Source: Desulfuromonadales bacterium | GTDB lineage: Bacteria > Desulfobacterota > Desulfuromonadia > Desulfuromonadales > BM103 | NCBI GenBank assembly: GCA_030640215.1 | Contig: DAOWJU010000108.1 | Location: 1-10,332 of the forward strand | Length of the DNA: 10,332 nucleotides | Direction: 5' to 3' | In this document: positions 1-5,073 of the stretch, piece by piece | Layout of the letters: the number at the start of each line of letters is the position of its first letter | How positions within the stretch are numbered: the first letter of the stretch is position 1 | Translations under genes and position numbers: made by a program | The notes under the pieces: generated by a model | Databases searched by the model: none | Told to the model about the DNA's origin: nothing | The model's input: only the letters and a program-made list of their open reading frames with translations

Positions 1-156
1 ATTAAAGTGCGAGATTTCCAGGTACCGATGGTGGCTTTTTCGGATCATCTGCCTGTGGTGGTCGACTTTGACGTCGAAGTTGAAAAGGAACAACGTAAAT
101 CACCGCGTGAAACACACTGTTATTGCGCAAGTCAGAACGTCGTAAATCACGGTTGA
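1..156 (+). CDS. C-terminal end of an endonuclease/exonuclease/phosphatase (EEP) family protein, partial
   Basis: The reading frame is open from the first base and stops at TGA 154-156, giving 51 residues of a protein that begins outside the window. Residues 14-22 read SDHLPVVVD. This is the hallmark C-terminal motif of the EEP (exonuclease III / DNase I-like) fold, where the Asp-His pair belongs to the metal-dependent phosphodiesterase active site. After the motif there are about 25 hydrophilic residues with two cysteines (CYC), a tail not typical of the family. Substrate (DNA, phospholipid or other phosphodiester) cannot be told from this fragment. It converges on the lipoprotein gene at 280-750. 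Confidence 0.72.
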   Translation: MKVRDFQVPMVAFSDHLPVVVDFDVEVEKEQRKSPRETHCYCASQNVVNHG

Positions 157-207
157 TTTTTCCGTACAGCACGTATTTCCAAAGTTCTCAGTCAATCCAA
201 ACTCTTA

Positions 208-248
208 AATTCTATTGAATTCCGGTGACACAATAGTAATGTGTCACC
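208..248. terminator. Hairpins between convergent genes, possible bidirectional transcription end
   Basis: A perfect 8-bp inverted repeat, GGTGACAC (224-231) and GTGTCACC (241-248), encloses a 9-nt loop. A weaker one, AATTC-TATT-GAATT, lies immediately before it at 208-221. The site is about 70 nt after the stop of the EEP gene and about 30 nt after the stop of the leftward lipoprotein gene, where a shared terminator is expected. No clear T-run follows on either strand, so a classical intrinsic terminator is not proven. A protein-binding palindrome is the alternative. Confidence 0.4.
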
Positions 249-279
249 AAAGTTGGCCATATGCCCGTTTCTGAAAACT

Positions 280-750
280 TCACCTGGCCGCCCCCTGCAA
301 AGAAATCTCCCCTTTTTTCACAACATGTATCCGCGGCCGAAAGCTGCCGATATCAAGTTTTGCATCAAGCTCATAGTCAAAGTTTTCCTGCTGTGACTGC
401 AACAGTGTAGCAAAGAGAGCGATGCTGTTCAGTAGATCAGCGGTCGCTATCAAAACAACATCCCCTTCACCATAAGCCTCGATCACCGGCAAATCGTTGG
501 CAACTCCGGTCAGCACCTTGTGCCCTTCGAGGGTTACAGAGTAAACGAGTCCTTCAAGTTTGAGCTCTGTACGGTTCGGGTTAACAATATGCAAACCGAT
601 CTCAAAACGCGGTGCTACGCCCTTTGAGGGGAGAATCCTAAAAGAGCTGACCCCCACCGTCGGTGTTTCAAAACCGGGCTCAAGTCCGGCACAACCGGAC
701 ATTGCTACGAAGAGGGTTAGACAAATGATAATTCGGGTGAATCTAATCAT
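280..750 (-). CDS. LEA14-type (LEA_2 / water stress and hypersensitive response domain) lipoprotein
   Basis: The 156-residue product starts with a lipoprotein signal peptide: MIRFTR, a hydrophobic stretch over residues 7-17, then MSGC with the likely lipidated Cys20. Ala at +2 suggests the outer membrane under the E. coli rule. Residues about 30-150 look like a single LEA_2 domain, a beta-sandwich related to LEA14. The characteristic stretch is the FEIGLHIVNPNRTELKLEG segment, followed by alternating hydrophobic strands. The molecular role of bacterial LEA14 lipoproteins is poorly defined; stress or desiccation protection is inferred from homologues only. I chose ATG 748-750 because AAGGAG sits 7 nt upstream. 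A longer frame to 801 would put 17 residues before the signal peptide and has no comparable ribosome site. Met at -3 of the lipobox is slightly unusual. The gene lies downstream of, and codirectional with, the unknown gene at 941-1357, separated from it by a likely terminator. Confidence 0.8.
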   Translation of the reverse strand: MIRFTRIIICLTLFVAMSGCAGLEPGFETPTVGVSSFRILPSKGVAPRFEIGLHIVNPNRTELKLEGLVYSVTLEGHKVLTGVANDLPVIEAYGEGDVVLIATADLLNSIALFATLLQSQQENFDYELDAKLDIGSFRPRIHVVKKGEISLQGAAR

Positions 751-757
751 GGAATTT

Positions 758-763
758 CTCCTT
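758..763 (-). promoter_or_regulatory. Ribosome binding site that fixes the lipoprotein start
   Basis: On the minus strand AAGGAG is followed by 7 nt and ATG (748-750). This near-consensus site supports the 156-residue form that begins directly with the signal peptide. Confidence 0.75.
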
Positions 764-791
764 GTGACGGCCTGAAGTGGGAGACGGATGC

Positions 792-820
792 ATTCTACCA
801 TGAGTGGTCCCTGCTTGAAA
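792..820 (-). promoter_or_regulatory. Possible sigma70-like promoter of the lipoprotein gene
   Basis: On the minus strand TAGAAT (792-797) matches the -10 consensus at five of six bases. It lies about 40 nt upstream of the ATG. The -35 region 16-17 bp further up (TTCAAG or TTTCAA, 814-820) is poor, matching only three bases. The spacing is right but the call is weak. Confidence 0.3.
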
Positions 821-858
821 TAAGATCCATTAACCGTACGGCGACAGGATATGACCTG

Positions 859-916
859 AAAAAATCACAAAAAACCGGGAGAAACACGATATCAAATCGG
901 CTTCAGCCCCGGTTTT
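859..916 (-). terminator. Likely intrinsic terminator of the gene at 941-1357
   Basis: Read on the minus strand, AAAACCGGG (complement of 908-916) can pair with CCCGGTTTT (complement of 871-879) over 9 bp. The 3' arm runs into a T-rich tract, TTTTTTGTGATTTTTT (complement of 859-874). The 28-nt loop contains a small inner stem, CGAT-TTGAT-ATCG. The stop codon of the leftward gene is about 25 nt upstream. A second copy of the 5' arm, AAAACCAGGGGCTG, precedes it, so the 3' arm has two possible partners. The long loop makes it less than ideal. Confidence 0.5.
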
Positions 917-940
917 CAGCCCCTGGTTTTGTTGAAATCT

Positions 941-1357
941 TTAGTTACTCATACTGCTCATAATCTGTCTGACTTCCTGGTCAAGTTGCAGACAAGGTGT
1001 CACCACAACTTCTTTTCCTGCGACACGGGTCTTGTAACGCTGGGCATCCATGTTGTGCATGTATGCATCACGAAGTTTCTCGTTCAACATCTGGATCTTC
1101 GCCTGGTCGAGCCCTTTCTCTTTTGCGGCAGCGATAAAACTTTGCACCGCACCATCTTCAATCATGGCAACGCCAAATTTCTTTGGTGGTTTGCCAATAA
1201 ATACATAAGCATGATCATCCGCCGGGACCACTTCAAGCGTATCGGAGATCTGTCCCATCAGATCCTGCAACGGACCATCAAACTCATGGAGCTGATCGGC
1301 AACAGGATTATCGGAATCAAGCTCAGGGTAGTTCAACTTCTTACTAAAGAATCCCAT
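941..1357 (-). CDS. Unknown small soluble protein
   Basis: The 138-residue product (139 if the first of two consecutive ATGs is used) is not one I recognise. It starts MGFFSKKLNYPEL and has no signal peptide, membrane segment or lipobox, so it is probably cytoplasmic. The N-terminal half is acidic, with a beta-like stretch HAYVFIGKPPKKFGVAMI near residues 48-65. The rest is mainly amphipathic helix (AAAKEKGLDQAKIQMLNEKLRDAY), followed by a short KEVVVTPCLQ strand with the only Cys. AAGGAGG (complement of 1363-1369) lies 5 nt before ATG 1355-1357 but only 2 nt before ATG 1358-1360, so I use the second. That strong site, codon use and a terminator-like hairpin behind it indicate a real gene. 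It is transcribed divergently from the moxR operon; a functional link is possible but only positional. Confidence 0.7.
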   Translation of the reverse strand: MGFFSKKLNYPELDSDNPVADQLHEFDGPLQDLMGQISDTLEVVPADDHAYVFIGKPPKKFGVAMIEDGAVQSFIAAAKEKGLDQAKIQMLNEKLRDAYMHNMDAQRYKTRVAGKEVVVTPCLQLDQEVRQIMSSMSN

Positions 1358-1362
1358 CATTG

Positions 1363-1369
1363 CCTCCTT
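1363..1369 (-). promoter_or_regulatory. Strong ribosome binding site choosing between two tandem ATGs
   Basis: The minus strand reads AAGGAGGCAATGATG. The full AAGGAGG core is 2 nt from the first ATG and 5 nt from the second, which favours initiation at 1355-1357. Confidence 0.7.
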
Positions 1370-1536
1370 CCTTGATTGACGGGGCCAATTTCATATTCTT
1401 AACTTAACAGAGAACTAGAACATTGCAACTCACTGAAAAACTGAGAGTTTATGTCATACGTCAACACCAGAAGCATGTCCCTCCCCATGAAAGTATTGTT
1501 AAGCTATTTAAGGGCAAAGTTTTTAAATGCTGCCTC

Positions 1537-1565
1537 TTGATTTCCACTGTAAAATTATCTATAAA
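1537..1565 (+). promoter_or_regulatory. Probable sigma70-type promoter of the moxR-bat operon
   Basis: TTGATT (1537-1542; four of six -35 bases) and TATAAA (1560-1565; five of six -10 bases) are separated by exactly 17 bp in AT-rich DNA. Transcription would start near 1572 and leave a leader of about 45 nt before the moxR ATG. It is the best promoter match I see in the 258-bp divergent intergenic region, and no comparable one appears inside the packed operon. Confidence 0.55.
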
Positions 1566-1582
1566 TTTGGTTCCTTAATTGG

Positions 1583-1598
1583 CTCACTAACTCACTAA
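1583..1598 (+). repeat. Two perfect tandem copies of CTCACTAA in the moxR leader
   Basis: CTCACTAA is repeated back to back between the predicted transcription start and the weak AAGG ribosome site at 1604-1607. It could be chance, or a small regulator or RNA-binding site. Nothing else supports a function. Confidence 0.5.
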
Positions 1599-1615
1599 GA
1601 ACTAAGGGTCTATAT

Positions 1616-2587
1616 ATGAACGAGATACAAGCGGTTTTTGCTGATCTGTCGAAAGCTTTAAGTAGCCAGGTACTCGGACAACCACAGCTGATCGAGCGAC
1701 TACTGATTGCTTTGCTGGCCGATGGTCACCTGCTGGTAGAAGGTGCGCCGGGACTTGCTAAAACCCGCGCCATCCAGAAACTTGGCGAACAATTACAGGG
1801 TAGCTTCCACCGGGTTCAGTTTACCCCCGACCTGCTGCCAGCAGACCTCACCGGAACCGATATTTTTCGACCACAAGACAGTAGCTTTGTTTTTCAACAA
1901 GGGCCGCTTTTTCATAACCTGATCCTGGCCGACGAGATCAATCGCGCCCCGGCCAAGGTTCAGTCGGCGCTGCTCGAAGCGATGTCCGAACGCCAGATCA
2001 CTATCGGCCAGACCACCTATCCATTAGACGATCCGTTTCTGGTGATGGCGACGCAGAATCCGATTGAGCAGGAGGGGACCTATCCGCTCCCGGAGGCGCA
2101 GCTTGATCGTTTTCTGATGCACGTGGTGGTCGACTATCCGCAGGTTGAGGTTGAACGACAAATTCTACAGTTAGCCCGCGACGAAGCGAAGGCGGGCAGA
2201 CAGACGGAACCGGCAAACAATTCCCTGCTCAGCGTTGATCAGTTACGAACAGCTCGCAGCGAGGTTCTCGACCTCTACCTGGCAGACAACCTCGAAGAAT
2301 ACTTGTTGCAACTGGTCCTGGCGACCCGGCAGCCGCAACCCTACGGCGAAGACCTGGTTGGCTGGATCCAGTATGGTGCCAGCCCTCGGGCGAGCATCGC
2401 CCTTGATCGTTGCTCGCGCGCGCGCGCCTGGCTCTCCGGGCGAGATTATGTCAGCCCTGAAGATATCCAGGCCCTGGCCTTTGACGTAATGCGCCATAGG
2501 GTACTTCTGACCTACGAAGCCGAAGCGGAAGGCATTAACGTCGACCGTCTGGTCAATGAACTGATTGCCGGGGTGCCGGTACCCTGA
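1616..2587 (+). CDS. moxR: MoxR family AAA+ ATPase
   Basis: The 323-residue protein carries the full MoxR signature: Walker A GAPGLAKT (43-50), Walker B LILADEINRA (102-111), sensor 1 ATQN (145-148) followed by the family motif NPIEQEGTYPLPEAQLDRF (148-166), and sensor 2 GASPRAS (254-260). All ATPase residues appear intact and the length is normal. By family knowledge MoxR proteins are cytoplasmic hexameric chaperone-like ATPases that act with VWA-domain partners on protein or cofactor maturation. As first gene of this operon it probably powers the Bat proteins encoded behind it. The start ATG has a weak AAGG 8 nt upstream and the conserved N-terminus VLGQPQLIERLLIALLADGH follows at the expected distance. 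A 5-nt gap leads to the DUF58 gene. A 13-nt run of alternating C and G (2415-2427) encodes SRARA near the C-terminus. Confidence 0.95.
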   Translation: MNEIQAVFADLSKALSSQVLGQPQLIERLLIALLADGHLLVEGAPGLAKTRAIQKLGEQLQGSFHRVQFTPDLLPADLTGTDIFRPQDSSFVFQQGPLFHNLILADEINRAPAKVQSALLEAMSERQITIGQTTYPLDDPFLVMATQNPIEQEGTYPLPEAQLDRFLMHVVVDYPQVEVERQILQLARDEAKAGRQTEPANNSLLSVDQLRTARSEVLDLYLADNLEEYLLQLVLATRQPQPYGEDLVGWIQYGASPRASIALDRCSRARAWLSGRDYVSPEDIQALAFDVMRHRVLLTYEAEAEGINVDRLVNELIAGVPVP

Positions 2588-2592
2588 AGCCC

Positions 2593-3543
2593 ATGATTGC
2601 AAAGCCGTCCACAACAATCTCCCGACCCCCTGAAGTCAGCATCAACCTGGCCGACCTGATCGCCTTGCGCGGTGAAAGCCGCGGGTTCTCATTGCGTCCT
2701 GGTCAGGTGCGTGCAGCACAGAGCGGCGGTTACCTGAGCCGAGTGCGCGGCCGTGGGATGGAGTTTGCCGAGGTGCGCGGCTACCAGCCAGGAGACGATG
2801 TGCGCAGCATCGACTGGCGAGTCACGGCGCGCCAGGGCAAGCCGCACACCAAGCTGTTCCAGGAAGAGCGTGAACGGCTGGTGCTGCTGGCGGTCGATTA
2901 TCGCCGGCCGATGTTTTTCGCTACGCGCGGATCGTTTAAAGCGGTCCAGGCCTCAAAGCTGGCAGCCATGCTCGCTTGGCGATCCCTTGAACAGGGAGAC
3001 CGGGTCGGCGCGTTCCTATTCTCCGAAGAACGCCAGTGCGAACTACGTCCACAACTCGGCAAGGCCGGCGTGCTCAACCTGCTGCGGCAGATGGTGGCCG
3101 ATCCCGCCTGGCAGCGGCCCCAGCATCAACCTTTTGAACCGCAACAACGTCTTGCCCAGACCCTGATGCGACTGCGTCGGGTGGCGCGCCCCGGCAGCCT
3201 GATTCTGCTGCTGAGCGATTTTGCCCAATGGGACGCCCAAGTTGAAAAACAATTGACCCTGCTCAGCCGACATAACGATCTCGGCCTGATCTTCTGCTAC
3301 GACCCTCTCGAACAAGAGCTGCCGCCCGCTGGCAGCTATCGGGTCAGCGATGGCGAGCACGACCTGACCATGAACACCCTGAATCGGTCGGGGCGCGACC
3401 ATTATCGTGACAACTTCACCCAACACCTTGACACCATAGAACAGTTTTGCCGTCAACGGCGTGGGCTGTTTCTGACCTGCGCCACCAATCAGGAGCCCCT
3501 CGACTGCCTGCGCCAGGGTCTGCTCAACCGGGGCGGAGTCTGA
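2593..3543 (+). CDS. DUF58 (VWA-like) protein of the MoxR-Bat system
   Basis: The 316-residue protein has the DUF58 core at residues about 53-95: GRGMEFAEVRGYQPGDDVRS, then IDW...ARQGKPHTKLFQEERER. After it LVLLAVDYR (97-104) starts a Rossmann-like, VWA-related half whose metal site is degenerate, since the strand ends in D-Y-R rather than DxSxS. No signal peptide or membrane span is seen, so it is probably cytoplasmic or peripherally bound. DUF58 proteins nearly always sit directly after moxR and are thought to be partners of the ATPase; their exact role is not established. The gene begins 5 nt after moxR with only a weak GAAG as ribosome site, so translation is probably coupled. It ends one base before the next ATG. 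Confidence 0.92.
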   Translation: MIAKPSTTISRPPEVSINLADLIALRGESRGFSLRPGQVRAAQSGGYLSRVRGRGMEFAEVRGYQPGDDVRSIDWRVTARQGKPHTKLFQEERERLVLLAVDYRRPMFFATRGSFKAVQASKLAAMLAWRSLEQGDRVGAFLFSEERQCELRPQLGKAGVLNLLRQMVADPAWQRPQHQPFEPQQRLAQTLMRLRRVARPGSLILLLSDFAQWDAQVEKQLTLLSRHNDLGLIFCYDPLEQELPPAGSYRVSDGEHDLTMNTLNRSGRDHYRDNFTQHLDTIEQFCRQRRGLFLTCATNQEPLDCLRQGLLNRGGV

Positions 3544-3544
3544 G

Positions 3545-4078
3545 ATGCCAGCAGCACCGATGACCCCTGAATCTCTGCCACTGCGCGACATCCACCTGCC
3601 GCCAGCGATCTCCTGGTGGCCCCCGGCCCCCGGCTGGTGGCTGCTTCTGTTCGGCGTAGTCTTGCTGATTACCGCCATCTACCTGGTACGACAGCAGCGA
3701 CAACGCCGCCACTTGCGGCGACTTGCTCTTTCTCAACTGGATGAGTTGGAACGACAATACGACGAGCACACAAATCCTCGGCAACTGCTGCAAGGCCTCT
3801 CCCGCTTGCTGCGTCAAGCGGCCCAATTACATTTCCCGCAGAGCAATTGTGCAGGGCTGGTCGGTGAGGCCTGGCTGGATTTTCTCGACCAGCGGCCCAA
3901 TGACAAGTCATTTTCTCAAGGCGACAAGTCTTTTTCCCAAGGCGTTGGCCGACTGCTGGCTGATGGACCGTATCTGCCGCTGAATACTGAAATTGACTCT
4001 GCGGCGCTCTTGTCCCTCTGCCGCAATTGGCTCAAACAACTGCCACCAGCACCGAAACCGCAGCGGAGGCCGAGATGA
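3545..4078 (+). CDS. DUF4381 family membrane protein
   Basis: The 177-residue protein begins with a Pro-rich periplasmic-type segment LPLRDIHLPPAISWWPPAPGWW, then one membrane span at about residues 31-49 (LLLFGVVLLITAIYLV), a basic stop (RQQRQRRHLRRL) and a cytoplasmic helical domain with LLQGLSRLLRQAAQ. The DIHLP...WWPPAPGWW signature and the place between DUF58 and batA identify it as DUF4381. Its function is unknown; membrane anchoring of MoxR or DUF58 partners is a guess. GGAG lies upstream of the ATG, which is separated by one base from the previous stop. A second ATG at 3560 is possible. Residues about 120-133 contain DKSFSQG twice in tandem. The stop overlaps the batA start in ATGA (4075-4078). 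Confidence 0.85.
   Translation: MPAAPMTPESLPLRDIHLPPAISWWPPAPGWWLLLFGVVLLITAIYLVRQQRQRRHLRRLALSQLDELERQYDEHTNPRQLLQGLSRLLRQAAQLHFPQSNCAGLVGEAWLDFLDQRPNDKSFSQGDKSFSQGVGRLLADGPYLPLNTEIDSAALLSLCRNWLKQLPPAPKPQRRPR
3902..3943 (+). repeat. 21-bp in-frame tandem duplication in the DUF4381 gene
   Basis: Units 3902-3922 and 3923-3943 are identical at 19 of 21 positions and both encode DKSFSQG. The two differences are synonymous serine codon changes (TCA/TCT and TCT/TCC). This lengthens a hydrophilic loop of the cytoplasmic domain by seven residues. Confidence 0.9.
4065..4078 (+). promoter_or_regulatory. GGAGG ribosome site and ATGA stop-start overlap fixing the batA start
   Basis: GGAGG (4065-4069) lies 5 nt before ATG 4075-4077, which overlaps the TGA of the DUF4381 gene (4076-4078). 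This excludes the longer frame starting at 4027, which would add 16 residues ahead of the conserved hydrophobic N-terminus. Confidence 0.8.
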
Positions 4079-5073
4079 TCGAATTTGCCTGCCCCTGGGC
4101 TTTTTTGCTGCTGCCCCTGCCCTACCTGGTGCATCGACTCATGCCCCCGGCACTGGCCGCCGAAAAGGCCGCGCTCTGGGTCCCCTCGCTGCAACCCTTC
4201 GCCGACAACCGCCATCAGCGCAGCCGACGGCGTTGGCCCTGGTGGCTGCTTTTGCCGATGCTGCTTTGCTGGCTGTTATTAGTGATGGCAACGGCACAGC
4301 CGCAATGGCTCGGTGAACCACTGGAATTACCGGTCAGCGGCCGCGACCTGGTGCTGGCCGTTGATCTGTCCGGCAGCATGAAGATTGCAGACTTTGTCCT
4401 TAAGGGGGAAACCGTCGATCGCCTGACAGCGCTGAAAAGCGTTGCCATAGAATTTATTCGCAGGCGTCAGGGGGACCGACTGGGGTTGATCCTCTTTGCC
4501 GACCAGGCCTATGTGCAGACCCCATTGACCTTCGACCGGAAAACCGTCGAACTGCTGTTGAGCGAGGCGGTATTGGGCCTGGCTGGCGAGAAGACCGCCA
4601 TTGGCGACGCAATCGGTCTGGCCGTCAAGCGACTACAGGGTGCGCAAACAGAGCAACGCATCCTGATCCTGCTCACCGACGGTGCCAACACCGCCGGTCA
4701 GGTCAGCCCCCTGAAAGCAGCGGAACTCGCGGCCAAACAGGGGCTGAAAATCTACACCATTGGCCTCGGCGCCGACGAGATGACAGTCGGTTCCTTCTTC
4801 TTTAAGCGCACGGTCAACCCTTCCGCCGACCTCGACGAAAAGAGCTTGCGCGCTATCGCCGAACAGACCGGCGGTCGCTACTTCCGCGCCCGTGACACCA
4901 CTGAGCTGGAGCAGATCTACGCCATGCTCGACGAACTGGAGCCAGTCGAGAAAGAGCAGGAAGTCTTCCGCCCGGTCACCGCACTTTACCCCTGGCCGCT
5001 CGGCCTGGCCCTCTTTGTTGCGCTGTTGCTCGGCCTGATCGACCAGGGGCGTCAACGTTGGGGGTGGCAATGA
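4075..5073 (+). CDS. batA: BatA-type VWA domain membrane protein
   Basis: The 332-residue protein has the BatA layout. An N-terminal membrane segment (about 6-22, CPWAFLLLPLPYLVHRL) is followed by a second (56-73), a von Willebrand factor A domain (about 90-290) and a final span (about 305-324). The metal-ion-dependent adhesion site is complete: DLSGS (97-101), Thr174 in GEKTAIGDAIG and Asp202 in LTDGANT. The VWA domain would lie between spans 2 and 3; by analogy with BatA it is a metal-dependent protein-binding module acting with MoxR. Family data link Bat proteins to oxygen tolerance and stress survival, with no agreed mechanism. Start choice rests on GGAGG and the ATGA overlap. Its own TGA overlaps the next ATG in ATGA (5070-5073), so the three genes are probably translationally coupled. 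Confidence 0.93.
   Translation: MIEFACPWAFLLLPLPYLVHRLMPPALAAEKAALWVPSLQPFADNRHQRSRRRWPWWLLLPMLLCWLLLVMATAQPQWLGEPLELPVSGRDLVLAVDLSGSMKIADFVLKGETVDRLTALKSVAIEFIRRRQGDRLGLILFADQAYVQTPLTFDRKTVELLLSEAVLGLAGEKTAIGDAIGLAVKRLQGAQTEQRILILLTDGANTAGQVSPLKAAELAAKQGLKIYTIGLGADEMTVGSFFFKRTVNPSADLDEKSLRAIAEQTGGRYFRARDTTELEQIYAMLDELEPVEKEQEVFRPVTALYPWPLGLALFVALLLGLIDQGRQRWGWQ

Noticed and set aside
144..162. AAATCA-CGGT-TGATTT hairpin with T-run over the stop of the EEP gene as terminator
   Set aside because: The stem is only six mostly A-T pairs and overlaps the stop codon; too weak to call.
929..1375. Open frame of 148 codons on the plus strand opposite the unknown gene
   Set aside because: It is a shadow of the minus-strand gene, which has a strong ribosome site; the plus-strand protein is Cys/His-rich without family resemblance or start signal.
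1428..1453. AACTC...GAGTT inverted repeat in the divergent intergenic region as an operator
   Set aside because: Only five perfect pairs in AT-rich DNA, not near the predicted promoter elements.
4027..4074. Longer batA start overlapping the DUF4381 gene by about 50 nt
   Set aside because: GGAGG plus the ATGA overlap at 4075 and the conserved hydrophobic N-terminus support the shorter form.
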